64,000 nt of DNA. Origin: Ideonella_A sakaiensis_A (GTDB lineage Bacteria > Pseudomonadota > Gammaproteobacteria > Burkholderiales > Burkholderiaceae_C). The DNA is taken from positions 5,456,001 to 5,520,000 of the forward strand of contig NZ_CP182947.1 in the NCBI RefSeq assembly GCF_048320135.1. Reading direction: 5' to 3'. Below, one piece after another: positions 53,293 to 62,473 of the stretch; the first letter of the stretch is position 1, and the number at the start of each line of letters is the position of its first letter. Below the pieces are notes generated by a model. That model saw only the letters and a list, made by a program, of their open reading frames with translations, made no database searches and was not told the origin of the DNA. Made by a program: the position numbers and the translations under genes.

Positions 53293-56211
53293 TTATTCGT
53301 CGGCTTGCCCGACCGGCAGGCAGGAACAGAACAGGTTGCGGTCGCCGTAGACGTTGTCGACCCGGCCGACCGGCGACCAGTATTTGCTGCGTCGCAGTGC
53401 CGGCAGCGGGTAGGCTGCGGTTTCGCGGCTGTAGGCGCGTGTCCATTCGTCGGCGACCAGCACCTCGGCGGTGTGGGGTGCCGCCTTCAGCGGGTTGTCG
53501 TCGCGCGGCCAGCTGCCGGTCTCGACCTGCCGGATCTCGTCGCGGATAGCGATCATCGCGTCGCAGAAGCGGTCGAGTTCGGCCAGCGGCTCGCTTTCGG
53601 TCGGTTCGACCATCAGCGTGCCCGGCACCGGGAAACTCAGCGTCGGCGCATGGAAGCCGTAGTCGATCAGCCGCTTGGCGACGTCCTCGGCGGCGATGCC
53701 GCTGGTTTCCTTCAGCGGGCGCAGGTCGAGGATGCATTCATGGGCGACGCCGCCACCCGAGATCCCGTCGACATTGCCGCTGAAGTGGATGTCGTAGTGG
53801 TCGGCGAGCCGGGCCGCGATGTAGTTGGCGCTGAGGATCGCGGTTTCGGTCGCCGCGCGCAGGCCGTCGGCGCCCATCATCCGCATGTACATCCAGCTGA
53901 TCGGCAGCACCGCCGCGTTGCCGAGCGGCGCCGCGCTGACCGCGCCGACCGTCGATTCCGGGTTCAGACCCGCGCTGTGGTGGCCAGGCAAGAAGGGCAC
54001 CAGGTCGTCGACCACGCACACCGGCCCGACGCCCGGGCCACCGCCGCCGTGCGGAATGCAGAAGGTCTTGTGCAGGTTCAGGTGGCTGACGTCGCCGCCG
54101 AATCCGCCGGGTGCCGCGACGCCGACCAGCGCATTCATGTTGGCGCCGTCGACATAGACGCGCCCGCCATGGCGGTGCACCATTTCGCACAGTTCCTTGA
54201 CCTGGCGATCGAATACGCCGTAGGTCGACGGGTAGGTGATCATGATCGCCGCCAGTTCGGCCTCGTGCTTCTGGCACTTGGCCTCGAGGTCGGCGAGGTC
54301 GACATTGCCTTCGTCGTCGCATTTGACGACGACGACGCGCATGCCGACCATCTGCGCGCTGGCCGGATTCGTGCCGTGCGCCGATTCGGGGATCAGGCAG
54401 ACCTTGCGCTGCGCGTCGCCGCGCGATTCGTGCCAGGCCATGATCGCCAGCAACCCGGCGTATTCGCCCTGCGAGCCGGCATTCGGCTGCAGGCTGATGT
54501 CGGCATAACCGGTCGCCTGGCACAGCCAGTCGCGGAGCTGGCGGTCGAGCTGCGCATAACCCTGCAGCTGCTCGGCCGGCGCGAATGGGTGGATCTGCGC
54601 GAATTCCGGCCAGGTGATCGGGATCATCTCGCTGGTTGCATTCAGCTTCATCGTGCACGAGCCGAGTGGGATCATCGAGCGGTCGAGCGCCAGGTCCTTG
54701 TCCGACAGGCTGCGGATATAACGCAGCATCTCGGTTTCGCTGTGGTGGCGGTTGAAGACCGGGTGCTCGAGGAAGCCCGACTTGCGCTGCAGCGCGGCCG
54801 GGATCATCGATGGGGCGGATTCCTCGTGCGCGATATCCGGCGCCGGCTGGCCGTCGGCAAACAGGCTCAGCAGTGTGGCGAGGTCGGCGCGCGTCGTCGT
54901 TTCGTCGAGCGTGATGCCGAGCGTATCGGCACTCGCCGCGCGCAGGTTCATGCCGAGCAGGCGCGCCTGTGCGAGCAGTTCGTCGCGGCGCTTGCCGACC
55001 TCGATCTGCAGCGTGTCGAACGCGGTGTCGTGCAGCAGCTTGCAACCGAGCTGGCGCAGGCCGTTCGCGAGGATCGCGGTATAGGCGGCGACGCGCCGGG
55101 CAATCCGGCGCAGCCCTGCCGGCCCGTGATAAACGGCGTACATGCTGGCGACCACCGCCGGCAGCACCTGTGCGGTGCAGATGTTCGAGGTCGCCTTCTC
55201 GCGCCGGATATGCTGTTCGCGCGTCTGCAGCGCCAGCCGATACGCCGGGTTGCCGTGGGCATCGACACTGATGCCGACCAGCCGTCCCGGCAGCGACCGC
55301 TTGAATTCGTCGCGGGTTGCGATATAGGCCGCATGCGGCCCGCCATTGCCCATCGGCATGCCGAAGCGCTGGGTATTGCCGACGACGATGTCGGCGCCGA
55401 ATTCGCCCGGCGGCAGCAGCAGCGTCAGCGCCAGCAGGTCGGCGGCGACGATCGCCAGACCGTCCTGCTTGTGCACCGCGTCGACGATTGGCTGCATCTC
55501 GCGAACCGCGCCGTATACCCCCGGGTATTGCAGCAGCACCGCGAATGCCGGCTGCCGGGCGACGTCGGCGGCGATCTCGGTTGCATGGACGCAGGCGACC
55601 TCGATGCCAAGCGGCCGGGCGCGGGTGCGAACCACCTCGATCGTCTGCGGCAACACGTCGTGGGCGACGACGAGGCGCAGCGATTTGCTCTTGCCCACGC
55701 GCAGTGCCAGCGTCATTGCTTCGGCCGCCGAGGTGGCCTCGTCGAGCATCGACGCATTCGCGATCGCCATGCCGGTCAGGTCGGTCACCATCGTCTGGAA
55801 ATTGACCAGCGCCTCCATCCGGCCTTGCGAGATCTCCGCCTGGTACGGCGTATACGCGGTATACCAGGCCGGGTTCTCGAGCACGTTGCGCAGGATCACG
55901 CCCGGCGTATGGGTGCCGTGGTAACCCTGGCCGATGAAGCTTTTCAGCACCTGGTTCGATGCCGCGATGCGCCGCAGCTCGGCCAGCGCCTGGGCTTCGC
56001 CGATTGCCGCCGGCAAGGCCATCGGCTCGGCGCGGCGGATCGATTTCGGCACGATCGCATCGATCAAGGCGCTGCGGGTCAGCCCCGACTTGGACGGCGC
56101 GATCGCCGCGAGCATCCGCGGTTCTTCATCGGCTTCGATGCCGATGTGGCGGGCGACGAATTCGTCGCAGGCTTCGAGCTCGGCGAGCGAGGGTTTGGCG
56201 GACATCAGCAT
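53293..56211 (-). CDS. gcvP: Glycine dehydrogenase (decarboxylating), P protein
   Basis: PLP enzyme of the glycine cleavage system that decarboxylates glycine and passes aminomethyl to GcvH. 972 residues, full-length single-chain type. Blocks include GQGYHGTHTPGVILRNVLEN near the N terminus, the PLP site GGDVSHLNLHKTFCIPHGGG with Lys, and FPVPGTLMVEPTESEPLAEL near the end. Start 56211 (MLMSAK) or 56205 (MSAKPS) cannot be separated by ribosome site. It starts 48 bp after gcvH and ends 7 bp before sdaA. Confidence 0.95.
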   Translation of the reverse strand: MLMSAKPSLAELEACDEFVARHIGIEADEEPRMLAAIAPSKSGLTRSALIDAIVPKSIRRAEPMALPAAIGEAQALAELRRIAASNQVLKSFIGQGYHGTHTPGVILRNVLENPAWYTAYTPYQAEISQGRMEALVNFQTMVTDLTGMAIANASMLDEATSAAEAMTLALRVGKSKSLRLVVAHDVLPQTIEVVRTRARPLGIEVACVHATEIAADVARQPAFAVLLQYPGVYGAVREMQPIVDAVHKQDGLAIVAADLLALTLLLPPGEFGADIVVGNTQRFGMPMGNGGPHAAYIATRDEFKRSLPGRLVGISVDAHGNPAYRLALQTREQHIRREKATSNICTAQVLPAVVASMYAVYHGPAGLRRIARRVAAYTAILANGLRQLGCKLLHDTAFDTLQIEVGKRRDELLAQARLLGMNLRAASADTLGITLDETTTRADLATLLSLFADGQPAPDIAHEESAPSMIPAALQRKSGFLEHPVFNRHHSETEMLRYIRSLSDKDLALDRSMIPLGSCTMKLNATSEMIPITWPEFAQIHPFAPAEQLQGYAQLDRQLRDWLCQATGYADISLQPNAGSQGEYAGLLAIMAWHESRGDAQRKVCLIPESAHGTNPASAQMVGMRVVVVKCDDEGNVDLADLEAKCQKHEAELAAIMITYPSTYGVFDRQVKELCEMVHRHGGRVYVDGANMNALVGVAAPGGFGGDVSHLNLHKTFCIPHGGGGPGVGPVCVVDDLVPFLPGHHSAGLNPESTVGAVSAAPLGNAAVLPISWMYMRMMGADGLRAATETAILSANYIAARLADHYDIHFSGNVDGISGGGVAHECILDLRPLKETSGIAAEDVAKRLIDYGFHAPTLSFPVPGTLMVEPTESEPLAELDRFCDAMIAIRDEIRQVETGSWPRDDNPLKAAPHTAEVLVADEWTRAYSRETAAYPLPALRRSKYWSPVGRVDNVYGDRNLFCSCLPVGQADE

Positions 56212-56259
56212 CTGGTATCGCAGTGGGTGTGGGTGGCGAGGCGGCGGGCGGGGCAGGGC

Positions 56260-56634
56260 TCAGAGCGACTTGACGAGCGCGTCGTAGGCCGGCGCATCCA
56301 TCAATTGCTCGAACTCGCCCATGTCGCTCAGGTGGACCTTGAAAAACCAGCCCTCGCCGAGCGGATCGGAATTGGCCAGCGACGGGTCGGCGCGCAGCGC
56401 CTCGTTGACTTCGACGATCTCGCCGCTGACCGGCATGTACAGGTCGGCCGCTGCCTTCACCGATTCGACGACGCCGGCGACATCGCCTTTGGCGAAGGTC
56501 GTGCCGACCGCAGGCAGTTCGACAAAGACAACGTCGCCGAGCGCATCCTGCGCATGCAAGGTGATGCCGACCGTGGCGGCTTCATGGTCCTCGATATTGA
56601 TCCATTCATGGTCTTGCGTATACATCGTCGTCAT
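56260..56634 (-). CDS. gcvH: Glycine cleavage H protein
   Basis: A 124-residue lipoyl carrier shuttling the aminomethyl group between P, T and L proteins. The lipoyl Lys is K60 in VVESVKAAADLYMP; QDHEWINIEDHEAATVGIT and LGDVVFVELPAVGTTFAKGD are canonical. GAGGAG lies seven bases before ATG 56634. It sits 43 bp after gcvT and 48 bp before gcvP. The L protein is not encoded here, and the lpdA at 9.4 kb could supply it. Confidence 0.96.
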   Translation of the reverse strand: MTTMYTQDHEWINIEDHEAATVGITLHAQDALGDVVFVELPAVGTTFAKGDVAGVVESVKAAADLYMPVSGEIVEVNEALRADPSLANSDPLGEGWFFKVHLSDMGEFEQLMDAPAYDALVKSL

Positions 56635-56677
56635 CGGAGTCTCCTCGGTTGGAAAGTGGTGGGTCGAAGCGCGTCGA

Positions 56678-57820
56678 TCAGCCGCGGAAATAGCGATGCG
56701 GCACAAACGGCATCGCGGTGATCTGCATCGGAACGGTCTTGCCACGCACCGATGCATGCACCTCGCCGCGCAACTGGGCGTGGTTGGTCGGCAGGTAGGC
56801 CATCGCGATCGGCTTGTCGATCGTCGGCGCCAGCGTGCCGCTGGTGACGACGCCAAGCCCGTGGCCGTGCGAATCGACGATCTTGGTGCATTCACGCACC
56901 GGCACCCGCTCGAGACCAACCAGCCCGATCCGCTTGTTGGTCGGTCCGGTCGCAAACTGCGCATCGATCACGGTGGCGCCGGGATAGCCGCCCGCGCGCT
57001 CGCCGCCGGCGCGCCGGACCTTCTGGATCGCCCAGCTCAGGCCGGCCTCGACCGGTGTCGTCGTCTCGTTGATATCGTGGCCGTACAGGCACAAGCCGGC
57101 CTCGAGCCGCAAGGTGTCGCGCGCGCCAAGCCCGGCCGGCTTCACCTCGGGCTGCGCGAGCAGCTGGCGGGCCAGGTCATGCGCGCGATCGGCGGCAACC
57201 GAGATCTCGAAACCGTCCTCGCCGGTATAGCCCGAGCGGGTGACAAAACAGTCGCTGCCATGCAGCTTGAATACGCCGCCGCTCATGAAGGTCAACTCGG
57301 CGACCTTGGCATTGAGCCGGGCCAGTGCGGCGGCCGCCTGCGGTCCCTGCAGCGCGAGCAACGCACGGTCGGCGAGCGGTTGCACGTGGCAGCGGTGGCC
57401 GATGTGGGTCAGCAGGTGGGCGGTATCGGCCTGTTTGCGGGCTGCATTGACGACCAGGAAAAGGTCGCCGAAACCCGATCCGGCTTCCGGCCGGCTGACC
57501 ATCAGGTCGTCGAGGATGCCGCCGCTGGCATTGGTCAGCAAGGCATAACGTTGCTTGCCGACGCCCAGCCCGATGATGTCCATCGGCACGACGCTTTCGA
57601 GCGCCTTTGCCGCATCGGCACCGATCAGCCGCAACTGCCCCATGTGCGAGACATCGAACAGCGCCGCCTGGCTGCGGCAATGCTTGTGTTCGGCAATGAT
57701 GCCGTCGCGGTATTGCACCGGCATCTCGTAGCCGGCAAATGGCACCATTCGCGCACCGAGTTCGAGGTGCAACTGGTGCAGCGGCGTGCGGTGCAGGGTG
57801 GCTGGCTGGCTGTTGGTCAT
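56678..57820 (-). CDS. gcvT: Glycine cleavage T protein (aminomethyltransferase)
   Basis: Releases ammonia from aminomethyl-GcvH and forms methylene-THF. 380 residues from ATG 57820, with GGAG upstream. MVPFAGYEMPVQYRDGIIAE, FDVSHMGQLRLIG and YALLTNASGGILDDLMVSRP are signature blocks; the folate aspartate is in LLTNASGGILDD, and TRSGYTGEDGFEISV with GLGARDTLRLEAGLCLYGHD follows. It is the first gene of gcvT-gcvH-gcvP-sdaA and lies directly downstream of a tandem glycine riboswitch. Confidence 0.96.
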   Translation of the reverse strand: MTNSQPATLHRTPLHQLHLELGARMVPFAGYEMPVQYRDGIIAEHKHCRSQAALFDVSHMGQLRLIGADAAKALESVVPMDIIGLGVGKQRYALLTNASGGILDDLMVSRPEAGSGFGDLFLVVNAARKQADTAHLLTHIGHRCHVQPLADRALLALQGPQAAAALARLNAKVAELTFMSGGVFKLHGSDCFVTRSGYTGEDGFEISVAADRAHDLARQLLAQPEVKPAGLGARDTLRLEAGLCLYGHDINETTTPVEAGLSWAIQKVRRAGGERAGGYPGATVIDAQFATGPTNKRIGLVGLERVPVRECTKIVDSHGHGLGVVTSGTLAPTIDKPIAMAYLPTNHAQLRGEVHASVRGKTVPMQITAMPFVPHRYFRG

Positions 57821-57889
57821 GGCGAACTCCGAAGGCACTCGATGATCCGGACCATGGCGGATGCCATGCTCGGTTTCTGCGATGCCCTC

Positions 57890-58113
57890 TCTGTCCGCTT
57901 TACCTGAGAGATTGGCGGTGACGTGAGCCTCCGCTTGCCCCTTCGGTGGGCCTGCTCGCGCAGACCTCTCTCCAGCGAGGAACGCCTGCCGCTTCCAGCC
58001 CGCGGGCGCTTGCCAGTCCTTTTGCCTGAGCGTTCGAAACAGTCGTCGCGACCCGCCTCTGCGCCTTCGGCGGCCTGCTCGGGGCAGACTCTCTCCTGGC
58101 CGAAGCAGTATAG
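57890..58113 (-). promoter_or_regulatory. Tandem glycine riboswitch
   Basis: Two glycine aptamers in series on the minus strand ahead of gcvT. Aptamer 1 (about 58113-58016): CCAGGAGAGAGTCTG, GCCGAAGGCGCAGAG and CGCTCAGGCAAAAGGACTGG. Aptamer 2 (about 57996-57890): CTGGAGAGAGGTCTG, CACCGAAGGGGCAAGCGG and ATCTCTCAGGTAAAGCGGAC. These match the family consensus (GGAGAGA ... CCGAAGGGGCAA ... CTCTCAGGCAAAAGGACAGA). Glycine binding normally turns on gcv genes. About 70 bp separate the second aptamer from the gcvT start, enough for an expression platform; no clear terminator stem is seen, so control of translation is possible. Confidence 0.92.
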
Positions 58114-58190
58114 CCCCGGCGGCAGACGGGTCGGAATGCGCGGTGGATGCGAACTGGCGTTCGCTGCTGGCTGATAAAGACCCGCTTCCG

Positions 58191-58920
58191 GCGCGGAGCG
58201 GACATCGAGCTCGCAGGCGGCGCTGACTATTGTGGGAGGGGCTTCAGCCCCGATTCGGGCTCTTGCACGACTGCGAATCGTCAGGCACAGAGACGAGAGC
58301 AAAGGCGCGGTCGGGCGGCCACTGGCGCTTAGATGCTTGCCCTCGCGCCGGGCGCTCGGGTTCCCTGCGATGCTCGGTCTTGTCGCCCGTCGCGGAAACT
58401 CGCTGCACTCGCTTCGCTCGTTCCGCTCAGACAGTCCGCGACAAGCCAGTTGTTGATGCTCGCTGCGCTCGCGGGCCACAAGCCCTGTGCTTCTCGGCTG
58501 CGCATATGCGCGCCAGCAGCCACCCGCCCGCGCCTTTGCGGCAGCACCGAGGACTTCGACGAAGTCACCAGCGGTGCAGCGCGGCAGGCGGTGCCCGGGC
58601 GGGGCGATTTATGCGGCGGCGAGAAGCGCAGGGCCAGGGTCGGCGAGCGCAGCGAGCATCAACAACCATGCTCGCGGCGGTTGTCCGAGCGCAGTGAGCG
58701 CAGCGAACGTAGCGAGTTCCGCCGCGCGACGCTGGCCCGAGCATCGCAGCGCAGCCCGAGCGCCAGCGAGGACCGCCGCATCATGAGCCACGACCGGGTG
58801 CCGCCTGCCGCGCCGCTCGGTCGGCGAATGCGAAACAGGCATATGCCACCAGCCCGAATCGGGGCTGAAGCCCCTCCTACAAAAGTCAGCCCCGCGCGAA
58901 AACAACGGCCGCTCCGGGCC
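58191..58920. repeat. Composite dispersed repeat unit, copy 2
   Basis: Second copy of the unit at 20.1-20.9 kb, in the same orientation, between gcvT's riboswitch and the acyl-CoA synthetase. TGTGGGAGGGGCTTCAGCCC at 58231 faces its reverse complement ending about 58881; outer GCGCGGAGCGGACATC (58191) faces CGGCCGCTCCGGGCC (to 58920). The core 58295-58822 (528 bp) differs from copy 1 by scattered substitutions and almost no length change. The inner arms are also conserved. No transposase is present. Apparent reading frames inside are not genes. Confidence 0.85.
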
Positions 58921-59047
58921 GCAAACAGTCTCCGACCAAACTATCCAGCGAAGCTTTGATCACCCGCAAACTGGCCCGCTTGCACCACTGCGCGGAGCAG
59001 TTATTCTGAGCTGGTTGCCGGGCACCGGCCATCGGCGGAGAGACAGG

Positions 59048-60688
59048 ATGAGCAGCATCTACGAACGCGACCTCGACAAGTGCGACGCCAATTTCGTGCC
59101 GCTGTCGCCAGTCAGCTTCGTCGAGCGCAGCGCCGAGGTGTTTGCCGATCTGCCGGCGGTGATCCATGGCCGGCGGCGCTACAACTGGGCGCAGTTGCGG
59201 GATCGTGCGGCGCGGCTTGCGAGTGCATTGCAGGGCTTCGGTATCGGGCGCGGCAGCACGGTCAGCGTGATGTTGCCGAATACGCCGGAGATGATCGAGG
59301 CGCACTATGCGGTGCCGGCGGTCAACGCGGTGCTGAATACCTTGAATATCCGCCTCGATGCCCGGCTGCTGGCCTGGCAGCTCAATCATTGCGAAGCCGA
59401 GGTGCTGATCACCGATTGTGAATTTGCACCGACGATCGGCGAGGCACTGGCGGTTTTGAAGGATGAATTCGGCCGCAGCCCGGTTGTGGTCGATGTCTGC
59501 GACAGCGAATTCGACGGCCCGGCCGACCGTGTTGGCAGCCTCGAATACGAATCGTGGCTGGCCGCGCACGAACCGGTCGAGCGGCTGGCCGGGCCGGTCG
59601 ACGAATGGGATGCGATCGCCGTCAGCTACACCAGCGGCACCACCGGGGATCCGAAAGGTGTCGTGACCCACCACCGGGGCGCCTATCTGAATGCGGTCAG
59701 CAACGCCGCGACGTGGACGATGCCGAACTTTCCGGTCTATCTGTGGACCTTGCCGATGTTCCATTGCAACGGCTGGTGTTTTCCGTGGACGGTGGCGATG
59801 CTCGGCGGCACCCATGTCTGCCTGCGCAGGGTCGAGGCCGGGTCGATTCTGGCAGCGATGCGCGAGCACCGGGTCGACCACTATTGCGCCGCACCGATCG
59901 TCCACAACCTGTTGATCGCAGCACCGGAGCAGATGCGCGAGGGCATCGGCCAGCGGGTGCGCGGCATGGTCGCCGGCGCCGCGCCACCGGCGTCGATGAT
60001 CGAAGGCATGGCGAAGATCGGATTCGACATCACCCATGTCTACGGCTTGACCGAGGTTTATGGCCCGGCGTCGGTGGCCGTCAAGCGGCGCAGTTGGGCA
60101 GACGAAGACCTGTCGGAGCAGACCCGGCTGAATGGCCGGCAGGGCGTTCGTTATGCGTTGCAGGAGGGCATGACCGTGATGGACCCGCAGTCGATGAGCG
60201 AGACGCCGGCCGATGGCGCGACGGTCGGCGAGATCATGTTCCGCGGCAACATCGTGATGAAGGGTTATCTGAAAAACCCGACCGCAACCCGGCAGGCCTT
60301 CGACGGTGGCTGGTTCCATACCGGCGATCTGGCGGTGATGGAAGCCGACCGCTACGTGAAGATCAAGGACCGCAGCAAGGACATCATCATCAGCGGCGGC
60401 GAGAACATCAGCTCGATCGAGGTCGAGGACGCCTTGTACCGCCATCCGGCGGTGCTGGCGTGTGCGGTCGTCGCGCGGCCCGACCCGAAATGGGGCGAGA
60501 CGCCGGTCGCCTTCGTCGAGACCCGCGCTGGCGCCGAGGTCAACGCAGCCGAACTGCTCGAGCATTGCAGAAAGCTGCTCGCCAGCTACAAGCTGCCGCG
60601 CGAGGTGCGCTTCGAGGAAATTCCGAAAACCTCCACCGGCAAGATCCAGAAATTTCTGCTGCGCGAACGGGCACGCGAGAATGGCTAG
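59048..60688 (+). CDS. AMP-dependent acyl-CoA synthetase
   Basis: Activates a carboxylic acid to acyl-CoA through an acyl-adenylate. 546 residues from ATG 59048 (MSSIYERDLDKCDANFVPLS). Motifs: the phosphate loop VSYTSGTTGDPKGVVTHHRG, THVYGLTEVYGP (A5), HTGDLAVMEADRYVKIKDRS (A7-A8), DIIISGGENISSIEVEDALY and the C-terminal catalytic Lys in PKTSTGKIQKFLLRE. The subgroup resembles DmdB-like and medium-chain ligases, but the acid is not determined. It is followed 46 bp later by a crotonase, probably one operon acting on the same acid. Confidence 0.92.
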   Translation: MSSIYERDLDKCDANFVPLSPVSFVERSAEVFADLPAVIHGRRRYNWAQLRDRAARLASALQGFGIGRGSTVSVMLPNTPEMIEAHYAVPAVNAVLNTLNIRLDARLLAWQLNHCEAEVLITDCEFAPTIGEALAVLKDEFGRSPVVVDVCDSEFDGPADRVGSLEYESWLAAHEPVERLAGPVDEWDAIAVSYTSGTTGDPKGVVTHHRGAYLNAVSNAATWTMPNFPVYLWTLPMFHCNGWCFPWTVAMLGGTHVCLRRVEAGSILAAMREHRVDHYCAAPIVHNLLIAAPEQMREGIGQRVRGMVAGAAPPASMIEGMAKIGFDITHVYGLTEVYGPASVAVKRRSWADEDLSEQTRLNGRQGVRYALQEGMTVMDPQSMSETPADGATVGEIMFRGNIVMKGYLKNPTATRQAFDGGWFHTGDLAVMEADRYVKIKDRSKDIIISGGENISSIEVEDALYRHPAVLACAVVARPDPKWGETPVAFVETRAGAEVNAAELLEHCRKLLASYKLPREVRFEEIPKTSTGKIQKFLLRERARENG

Positions 60689-60733
60689 AGTGGAAGCACA
60701 GCGCGGCGACTGAACCGAGAAGGGGGTACGAAG

Positions 60734-61528
60734 ATGAGCAGTGGCGAACAGCAGCAAAGCCTGTTGCTGCATGAGCAGGATGCCGGCGGCATCGTCACCT
60801 TGACGATGAACCGTCCCGATTCGTTCAATGCGCTGAGTGAGGCGATGCTGGAGGCGCTGCAGCGGCAGTTCGATGCGATCGCCACCGATGAGTCGGTGCG
60901 CGTCGTGATCCTTGCCGCAAAGGGCAGGGCGTTCTGCGCCGGCCACGATCTGAAGGAGATGCGCGCCGAACCGTCGACAGCGTATTACCGCGAGCTGTTT
61001 GCCCGCTGCGGCCGGATGATGATGGCGATCCAGCAGCTGCCGGTACCGGTGATCGCGAAGGTGCAGGGTGTGGCAACCGCGGCCGGCTGCCAGTTGGTTG
61101 CGACCTGCGACCTCGCGGTGGCATCGAAGCAGGCCCGGTTTGCCGTCAGCGGCGTCAACCTCGGCCTGTTCTGTTCGACGCCGGCGGTCGCGCTGAGCCG
61201 CAACCTCGGCCGCAAGGCGGCGTTCGAGATGCTCGTCACCGGAGACTTCATCAGCGCCGACGAGGCCATGGCCAAGGGGCTGGTCAACCGCGTCGTTGCG
61301 CCCGACGAACTCGATGCGGCGGCCAGCGCGCTGGCCGCCAGCATCACCGCGAAGCCGCGGGTTGCCGTGTCGATCGGCAAATCACTGTTCTACCGCCAGC
61401 TCGAGAAGGGCATCGAGGCCGCCTACGACGATGCCGGCAATGCGATGGCCTGCAACATGATGGACGAGGCGGCACTCGAGGGTGTGCAGGCCTTCATCGA
61501 CAAGCGCAAACCGGACTGGAAGAGCTAG
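60734..61528 (+). CDS. Crotonase family protein (ECHDC3-like)
   Basis: A 264-residue crotonase-fold protein. AAKGRAFCAGHDLKEMRAEP and VQGVATAAGCQLVATCDLAV are the oxyanion-forming blocks. Both hydratase glutamates are missing: AAGCQ replaces GGGxE, and ARFAVSGVNLGLFCSTPAVA has no Glu in the second position. This pattern is typical of the ECHDC3-like branch, whose activity is uncertain. It follows the acyl-CoA synthetase and ends three bases before the convergent HExxH gene. Assignment to the superfamily is firm, while the reaction is not. Confidence 0.85.
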   Translation: MSSGEQQQSLLLHEQDAGGIVTLTMNRPDSFNALSEAMLEALQRQFDAIATDESVRVVILAAKGRAFCAGHDLKEMRAEPSTAYYRELFARCGRMMMAIQQLPVPVIAKVQGVATAAGCQLVATCDLAVASKQARFAVSGVNLGLFCSTPAVALSRNLGRKAAFEMLVTGDFISADEAMAKGLVNRVVAPDELDAAASALAASITAKPRVAVSIGKSLFYRQLEKGIEAAYDDAGNAMACNMMDEAALEGVQAFIDKRKPDWKS

Positions 61529-61531
61529 CGG

Positions 61532-62317
61532 CTATTCCGCGGCGTCGAATTCGCTCATCGTCGGGTCGCCGACCTCGTCGGTCGAGGTGATGGTCCCGTC
61601 GCGCGCCGCCTGGAAATAGGCTGCCCAGGCCTTCATGTATTTGTCGATCTCCTTGTTTGCCTCGGTCGTCGACTGGTCCTTCTTCGCGCCGAGCACCGGC
61701 ACCGCGGTATTGCGCAGGTAGTTCATCAGGTCGTTGCGGTGGCAGGCCTCGTGGAACCCTAGCGTGACATTGCCGGCCTCCTTGTCTTCCTTCGTCGTGC
61801 CGCGGCCATAGGCCGAGTCGTCTTCCGGCTTGCCGGCGCCGTAGAGGGTGACGATCGTCACCGCCCATGTGAGGTTGTTGCTGACGCTGGTGACGATGTT
61901 CTTGGCGTCCGCCTGATAAGTCACCTTGCCGGTCGGCGTGCTGATGATGTCGGTCTTGGCGTCGCCGACTTTGTTGACCGGCCCGGTGCCGTCCTTCTTC
62001 AGCGTGACCGAAATGCCGCGGATCACCTCGGTGCTGTCGGCGGCGACCTTCGGCGGCGCCTGCCGCACGACCTTCGCGGCCTGCAGTTCGTCGGCCTGCT
62101 TGACCAGCGCCGGATCGACGATCTTTACCGCCGGAGAGCGTGGATGCGGCAACAGCTCATTGCCGTCGTCGCTGGCAAAAACGCCCGGTGAACGGAAGGC
62201 GCCGGGGCCGCCGACGCCGAGCGGCGCCGCCGGGTGCACGACGCGGCCGGCGTCGTTCAGCCATTCGGCCGAATGCTCGGTCGGAGCATGTTGGGTGTCG
62301 TGCCTGCAGCGGCACAT
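61532..62317 (-). CDS. Unrecognised protein with an HExxH motif
   Basis: A 261-residue protein from ATG 62317, with AAGGA eight bases upstream; the longer frame above it is antisense to the peptidase gene. It has no signal peptide. The N terminus is Cys/His rich (MCRCRHDTQH) and the next 60 residues are loop-like. The region about 95-160 alternates strands. Then NVTLGFHEACHRNDLMNYL carries HEACH (189-193), the HExxH zincin pattern, preceded by SAYGRGTTKEDKEAG. A helical segment KEIDKYMKAWAAYFQAARDG follows. The N-terminal CRCRH could bind metal. I infer a possible metalloprotease; I do not recognise the family. Confidence 0.7.
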   Translation of the reverse strand: MCRCRHDTQHAPTEHSAEWLNDAGRVVHPAAPLGVGGPGAFRSPGVFASDDGNELLPHPRSPAVKIVDPALVKQADELQAAKVVRQAPPKVAADSTEVIRGISVTLKKDGTGPVNKVGDAKTDIISTPTGKVTYQADAKNIVTSVSNNLTWAVTIVTLYGAGKPEDDSAYGRGTTKEDKEAGNVTLGFHEACHRNDLMNYLRNTAVPVLGAKKDQSTTEANKEIDKYMKAWAAYFQAARDGTITSTDEVGDPTMSEFDAAE

Positions 62318-62473
62318 CGGCTGGTCCTTCACCGGGGTGACGAAAGGCTCGGATCGAGCAGCAAGGCAAGAATAACCCTTTGCCCGCAGCGATGGCATCA
62401 TCGCCGGCCGGCCACCGTGACAGACGGCCGAAATTTGCTGCATTCGCAGCCAACACGACAGGATTTGCGCTCC

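Noticed and set aside
52867..56721. 1284-codon open frame opposite gcvP/gcvH
   Set aside because: Antisense shadow; the glycine cleavage genes on the minus strand are unmistakable.
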